This document shows, piece after piece, positions 60,360 to 64,000 of a DNA stretch of 64,000 nucleotides. The DNA lies in NCBI GenBank assembly GCA_934647235.1, contig CAKUFG010000012.1, positions 1 to 64,000 on the forward strand, given 5' to 3'. A program made the translations under genes and the position numbers. Below the pieces are notes generated by a model, which had not been told where the DNA came from, searched no databases, and worked only from the letters and a program-made list of their open reading frames with translations. The first letter of the stretch is position 1. Every line of letters begins with the position of its first letter. The DNA comes from an uncultured Clostridia bacterium. Its GTDB lineage: Bacteria > Bacillota > Clostridia > Christensenellales > Aristaeellaceae.

Positions 60360-60584
60360 ATGGATTATCGTCAGCGACTGCGCGAGGTGCGGGAAGACCG
60401 GGATTTATCCCAGGCAGAGGTCGGCAAGGTGCTTAACAAATCGCAGCAGGGGTACAGCCATATTGAAAATGGCCGGGCGGAGCTGAAAATTGAGGATTTG
60501 ATTACGCTGTGCCGCTATTATAATCTATCTGCCGATTATCTGATCGGACTGTCCTCCAGGCCGCTGCCCTGCCCGGAGGCTTAG
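60360..60584 (+). CDS. Small XRE-family transcriptional regulator
   Basis: 74 residues, a lone helix-turn-helix_3 domain (RQRLREVREDRDLSQAEVGKVL, then QQGYSHIENGRAELKIEDL and YYNLSADYLIGL). ATG 60360 is 6 nt after GAGGTG; the GTG at 60351 overlaps that site. Two matching palindromes lie upstream. Such regulators often belong to phage or accessory loci; here it sits alone between ftsH and an FAD oxidoreductase. Confidence 0.9.
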   Translation: MDYRQRLREVREDRDLSQAEVGKVLNKSQQGYSHIENGRAELKIEDLITLCRYYNLSADYLIGLSSRPLPCPEA

Positions 60585-60654
60585 AATATTTGCGCTGGTC
60601 AAGCAGGCTGCAAAGCGCTATAATAATGCAGCAGTTTTTTGTTTGGAGGCTTTT

Positions 60655-61860
60655 ATGATTTTTACCGCTGCACAGCTATCCGACCTGCCCGTGCTGGATA
60701 CATGCGATGTGCTGATCGCCGGGGGCGGCGTTGCGGGCGTGGCTGCCGCGCTGTCCGCCGCGCGGGCAGGCGCAAAGATTACGCTGATCGAGCGCGAATA
60801 CGCCCTGTGCGGGCTGGCCACGCTGGGGCTGATTACCTATTATCTGCCGCTGTGCGACGGCATGGGGCGGCAGGTATCCTTCGGCCTGGCCGAGGAGCTG
60901 CTGCGCCTGAGCATCTCGCAGGGCGCGGAGGGCGAATATCCCCAGGAATGGTTTGAAAACGGCGATCTGGAAAGCCGCGTAAAGCACCGCTACCGCACGC
61001 GGTTCAATCCGCAGCTGTTCGCGCTGCTGTGCGAACGGGAGCTGCTGCGCGCGGGCGTGCGGTTGATCTACGGCTGCGAAATTACCGACGCGCAGACGGA
61101 TGCGGACGGCTTGCGGCAGATCGTGGTGCAAAGCCGGCTGGAGCGCGGCGTAATCCGCGCCAAGACTTATGTGGATGCGACGGGCGACGCCATTCTGGCT
61201 GCCGCCGCGGGCGAATCCACCCGCAATTTTGAGCAAGGCAATATCCTGGCCGCGTGGTATTACATGCAGGAGGCGGCTGGCGCCAGGCTGCGCGTGCTGG
61301 GCGCGGCGGATATCCCCGATCGCCATAAAAACCAGCAAAACAGCGGCCCCAAGCTGCTGACCGCCCAGCGCTTTACCGGCCTGGATACGCTGGAATTGAG
61401 CGATATGACCGTGCAGTCGCACGATGCGATGCTGCGTGAGGTGCTGGCGCGCCGTGCGGCCGATCCTGCCGTATGGCCCGTCACCATGGCGACCATCCCG
61501 CAGGTGCGCATGACGCGCTGCGTGCAGGGCCGGGTGGTGCTGGATGATACCGCCCCGCATCGCCACGAGCCGCGCAGCATCGGCATGATATCCAACTGGC
61601 GCAAGCCCGGCCCGGTATACGAGCTGCCGTTTGATATCCTGCAGGGCACGCGCGTGCCCAACCTCTATGCCGCCGGGCGCTGCGTATCGGCCACGGACGC
61701 AATGTGGGATCTGACCCGCGTGATCCCTGCCTGCGCCGTTACGGGCGAGGCGGCGGGGCTGGCCGCAGCCATGCACGCGCGGGACGGCGCTGCGCCGGAT
61801 ATCGCCGCGCTGCAGAAAAGCCTTGCGCAGGCAGGCGTTGTGCTGCACGAGAACCCGTAA
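60655..61860 (+). CDS. FAD-dependent oxidoreductase
   Basis: 401 residues. N-terminal FAD-binding GGGVAG (23-28) then ALSAARAGAKITLIERE; middle domain with DATGDAILAAAAG, and the late FAD contact AAGRCVSATDAMWDLTRVIPACAVTGEAAG. Same broad FAD_oxidored family as the enzyme at 27.3 kb but lacking its C-terminal sandwich. Substrate unknown. GGAGG five bases before ATG 60655. Confidence 0.85.
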   Translation: MIFTAAQLSDLPVLDTCDVLIAGGGVAGVAAALSAARAGAKITLIEREYALCGLATLGLITYYLPLCDGMGRQVSFGLAEELLRLSISQGAEGEYPQEWFENGDLESRVKHRYRTRFNPQLFALLCERELLRAGVRLIYGCEITDAQTDADGLRQIVVQSRLERGVIRAKTYVDATGDAILAAAAGESTRNFEQGNILAAWYYMQEAAGARLRVLGAADIPDRHKNQQNSGPKLLTAQRFTGLDTLELSDMTVQSHDAMLREVLARRAADPAVWPVTMATIPQVRMTRCVQGRVVLDDTAPHRHEPRSIGMISNWRKPGPVYELPFDILQGTRVPNLYAAGRCVSATDAMWDLTRVIPACAVTGEAAGLAAAMHARDGAAPDIAALQKSLAQAGVVLHENP

Positions 61861-61868
61861 AAAGCATT

Positions 61869-61911
61869 GTTTGCAAATTGATATATTTTTGTTTGCAAAT
61901 TGATATATTTT
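61869..61911. repeat. Two tandem 22-bp AT-rich direct repeats
   Basis: GTTTGCAAATTGATATATTTT occurs at 61869-61889 and again at 61891-61911, repeat unit 22 bp (two helical turns), immediately before the SRP RNA promoter. Possible upstream activator binding sites or UP-like element. Confidence 0.7.
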
Positions 61912-61915
61912 GCGC

Positions 61916-61944
61916 TTGTAATTTGGATGAAAGTCTGATATACT
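61916..61944 (+). promoter_or_regulatory. Promoter of the SRP RNA gene
   Basis: TTGTAA (61916-61921), 17-bp spacer, TATACT (61939-61944), ending 8 bp before the RNA. Confidence 0.75.
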
Positions 61945-61951
61945 ATATCCG

Positions 61952-62063
61952 CTACGCATCGAGTCCCGTGCGATATCACGGCGTGAACCCTGTCAGGGCC
62001 GGAAGGCAGCAGCAGTAAGCGCATTCTGATATGTGCCGCGGGAGCGCTCGGTGCGTAGTTTTT
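61952..62063 (+). ncRNA. ffs: Signal recognition particle RNA (small bacterial type)
   Basis: About 105-112 nt. The conserved domain IV sequence, GTGAACCCTGTCAGG and GGAAGGCAGCAGC, is present at about 61982-62013. The ends pair (CTACGCA 61952-61958 with TGCGTAG 62052-62058), followed by TTTTT as terminator. Binds Ffh to target membrane proteins. Confidence 0.93.
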
Positions 62064-62096
62064 ATCTGTAAAAAACAAGCGTGGAAGGGGAAAGCC

Positions 62097-62930
62097 ATGG
62101 CTGATGCAATCAAGTACATGACCTTTAATTCGTCCTGCTCCTATGCGGGGCTGGCCAATATGCTGCTGCGCTATGGCGTGGATACGCAGGATCGCGAGAT
62201 TGCCTTGGCGGCGAAGCTGCCCTTTCTGTTTGCCTATGAGCAGGGCGAGTACCGCGCGGGCCCCATGCTGCAGGGCGCGGCGTGGTTTAACCTGTATCTG
62301 CATCCGTGCGGGCTTTCCGTGTGCGAAAAGGAAATCCCGGCGGGGGAAACGGCGGACTATCTGCGGCGGCAGCGCACGGCCATGCTGGGTCTGCGCGGCA
62401 TGGAAAGCGGCAAGCACGCCGTGGTGTACGTGGGCAGCGAGGGGGACAGGCTGCTGTTTATCAATAACAAATGGCAGCAGTCGGATGCGCCTGCCCGGTT
62501 TGCGCTGACGCAGGCGGAGCTGTCCTCCCGGCTGGATGCCTCGGCCGTGGTGGCCACGCTGACGCGCATTGCGCCCTGCGCCGCCGACCTGACGGATAGG
62601 ATGCGCCGGTCGATTCCCATCCTGCAGCGCAACGCGGCGGAAATCTGCGCCCTGTGCGATACAACGGTGTCTGCGTCTGCGCTGCGCGGCAGGATGGACG
62701 CGCTTTTCCGCGCCCTGCTGCTGGACGGCATCACCATGATGAGCCTGGCGGGGGAGGAAGCGCTGGCGGAGCGGCTGCGGCCGCTGCAGCAGGGACTGCT
62801 CAGCGCTGTGCGGCAGGCGCCCGATACGCCCGTCCGCCTGGGGGATTATCTGCCGCCGGACGCGCTTGCGGCTGCGGCGCAGGCTTATGCAAAGCGTATT
62901 GAAAGGGAAATAGAAGCAAGCGCGCGCTGA
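62097..62930 (+). CDS. C39-like cysteine peptidase-fold protein
   Basis: 277 residues, no signal peptide. N-terminal half reads like a papain-like C39/BtrH-type domain: Cys14 in SSCSYAGLANMLLRYG, His107 in GKHAVVYVG and Asn123/124 shortly after, in the right order for a Cys-His-Asn triad. C-terminal half is helical. Enzymatic role (peptidase or acyltransferase) unknown. Start ATG 62097 after GGAAGGGG. Separated from the TetR gene by a bidirectional terminator. Confidence 0.65.
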   Translation: MADAIKYMTFNSSCSYAGLANMLLRYGVDTQDREIALAAKLPFLFAYEQGEYRAGPMLQGAAWFNLYLHPCGLSVCEKEIPAGETADYLRRQRTAMLGLRGMESGKHAVVYVGSEGDRLLFINNKWQQSDAPARFALTQAELSSRLDASAVVATLTRIAPCAADLTDRMRRSIPILQRNAAEICALCDTTVSASALRGRMDALFRALLLDGITMMSLAGEEALAERLRPLQQGLLSAVRQAPDTPVRLGDYLPPDALAAAAQAYAKRIEREIEASAR

Positions 62931-62936
62931 AAGATC

Positions 62937-62980
62937 AAAAACCGGCTGAATGGAGAGCAATCCACCCAGCCGGTTTTCAC
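62937..62980. terminator. Bidirectional terminator
   Basis: AAAACCGGCTG (62937-62948) pairs with CAGCCGGTTTT (62967-62977), inner TGG/CCA pairing, T- and A-runs at the ends. Confidence 0.85.
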
Positions 62981-62992
62981 TTTATTATTTTG

Positions 62993-63676
62993 TTACAGGG
63001 CCCGCAGACGCTGCACCAGGCGCTCGGCCACGGGCAGCATCTCATCCAGCTTTACAATTTCCATGCTGCCGTAGTCCATATCCAGCACACGCTCCCACAG
63101 GAAGCGCGCAGCCTCCACCGCCTCGCGGAAGGCCTGGGCCGCGCCCGTGCCCTCCCGCACGCAGCGGGACAGCGTTTCGCAGATTTCATCGTACATGGCG
63201 ATGTGAATTTCAAATACCAGGTCTTCCAGTCCAGGCCGGGCGATATGCGCCTGCCCGGTTTCGCCCAGGATCATCAGCAGGTTTTCGATTTCGGGCTTTA
63301 CCAGCTCACGCTGAGCGCCGCGCAGCGCGCCCTCCATCACTGCGCATTCGCCGCGGGAGCGCAGGCGAAGCAGCATGAACAGAAAATCCTCCTCCTCCGG
63401 CCGGAAGGGCTGCGTGCAGCGCAGCAGCACGTTCAGCCGCTCGCGCGTGCTGGCGACGCGCGTTTTCTTGTATGCGTCAAACCACAGCCGCACCTTTTCC
63501 TCGCAGATGGCGGTCAGCACGGACAGCTTGGAATCAAAGTAGTGATAAAAGCTGCCCTTGCTGCATTGCAGCTCGGCCAGGATATCGTCCACCGTGGTTT
63601 CCAGATAGCCCTTGGCGCTGAACAGCCTTTCGGAGGCTTCGATGATGGATTGCCGGCGCACCTCGCCCTTGCGCAT
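62993..63676 (-). CDS. TetR-family transcriptional regulator
   Basis: 227 residues. N-terminal helix-turn-helix (ASERLFSAKGYLETTVDDIL, then CSKGSFYHYFDSK) and an all-helical ligand/dimer domain. AAAGGAG eight bases before ATG 63676. Located downstream of the VanW-type gene on the same strand (35-bp gap); target genes unknown. Confidence 0.9.
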   Translation of the reverse strand: MRKGEVRRQSIIEASERLFSAKGYLETTVDDILAELQCSKGSFYHYFDSKLSVLTAICEEKVRLWFDAYKKTRVASTRERLNVLLRCTQPFRPEEEDFLFMLLRLRSRGECAVMEGALRGAQRELVKPEIENLLMILGETGQAHIARPGLEDLVFEIHIAMYDEICETLSRCVREGTGAAQAFREAVEAARFLWERVLDMDYGSMEIVKLDEMLPVAERLVQRLRAL

Positions 63677-63710
63677 GTGCCTCGCTCCTTTCGACGCTGC
63701 TTGTGTAGGA

Positions 63711-64000
63711 TCAGTAGTTGTACTCGTCGATCTGGGAATACGCGCGATAGGTGGAGGTGCGCAGCAAATCGCGCCGTACCTCCACGCCGTTCTGGTAATA
63801 AACGCGGTAGGTCTTGTACACGTAGCCGGCGCGCGCATTGCGGACGGTTTTTTTTTCGTCAGAGGCCAGACTGGTGTTCAGGCGAAGCTCAATTTCGGTC
63901 GGCGCGGGGGTGGTGGATACCAGCTCGGTCTGCAGATCGATGCTGACGCCGTCCTTGAAGGCCACGCCGTAGATTTCCACCGTGCACTTGCAATCCTTGT
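63711..64000 (-). CDS. VanW-family protein, C-terminal part (cut by window edge)
   Basis: The frame stays open to the window end; about 96 residues visible. It ends with GYVYKTYRVYYQNGVEVRRDLL and STYRAYSQIDEYN, as in the C-terminus of VanW/YoaR proteins (extracellular wall-associated domains). The N-terminal part and the true start lie beyond the window. The in-frame GTG at 63980 is not a start. Confidence 0.7.
   Translation of the reverse strand, partial: KDCKCTVEIYGVAFKDGVSIDLQTELVSTTPAPTEIELRLNTSLASDEKKTVRNARAGYVYKTYRVYYQNGVEVRRDLLRTSTYRAYSQIDEYNY

Noticed and set aside
1..64000. CRISPR arrays, insertion sequences, rRNA genes
   Set aside because: No regularly spaced repeats, transposase-like ORFs or rRNA signatures were recognised.

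Overview
The window looks like a chromosomal segment of a GC-rich Clostridia-type Bacillota (Firmicutes). This rests on strong Shine-Dalgarno sites before most genes, a T-box leader on leuS, ComEC-HolA and RsmG-Noc gene neighbourhoods, a BceRS/BceAB-type envelope-stress module, a PadR/DUF1700 pair, short signal-recognition-particle RNA, and many signal-peptide proteins ending in A-L-A. A family-level assignment (for example Christensenellales-like gut anaerobe) would be inference only. Most of the window is ordinary, tightly packed core genome; the GC-rich antisense strand is full of long shadow ORFs that are not genes.

Layout. 1-9.3 kb: malQ (-), a zinc-ribbon/TPM-domain pair, an L,D-transpeptidase, glgP and a GT1-type glycosyltransferase: glucan turnover and envelope work. 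9.4-15.8 kb: NlpC/P60-like amidase (-), T-box plus leuS, a BceRS-like two-component system, an alpha/beta hydrolase (-). 15.8-18.1 kb: LysR divergent from a two-gene chromate-type transporter. 18.2-22.8 kb: PadR, DUF1700 protein, a membrane protein whose stop codon seems lost, and a BceAB-like transporter (-), whose promoter carries the BceR-type operator TTACA-N4-TGTAA, linking it to the kinase/regulator pair 7 kb away.

23.1-26.3 kb: a tRNA-Arg(ACG) with its own promoter and terminator, followed at once by an AT-richer two-gene islet encoding a VirD4/TraG-like P-loop ATPase with a long acidic N-terminal region and a membrane-anchored HExxH metallopeptidase. This islet is the best candidate for something not yet described. 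26.4-31.1 kb (all -): sugar-isomerase plus FAD oxidoreductase operon, a secreted cystatin-like protein, and a degenerate ferritin-like protein. 31.2-37.2 kb (all -): mnmG, an SH3/NlpC cell-wall hydrolase, an HD phosphohydrolase, and an anti-sigma/ECF sigma pair with a matching ECF promoter. 37.4-46.8 kb (+): secreted 5'-nucleotidase, ferredoxin, then an overlapping run yycJ-CPBP-MBL-comEC-holA-rsmG, and noc. 47-50.5 kb: htpG (-), an apparently antitoxin-less MazF, a 58-residue protein (-) and an inactive LytM-like protein (-). 50.5-56 kb (+): polA-coaE-SLT-SBP overlapping operon. 56-64 kb: a palindromic repeat acting as double terminator, uvrC (-), ftsH, a small XRE regulator with two perfect operators, a second FAD oxidoreductase, SRP RNA, a C39-like cysteine peptidase, TetR (-) and the 3' end of a VanW-type gene (-).

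No CRISPR array, insertion sequence, integrase, rRNA or replication origin was seen. All coordinates were read by eye; start codons were picked by Shine-Dalgarno spacing.
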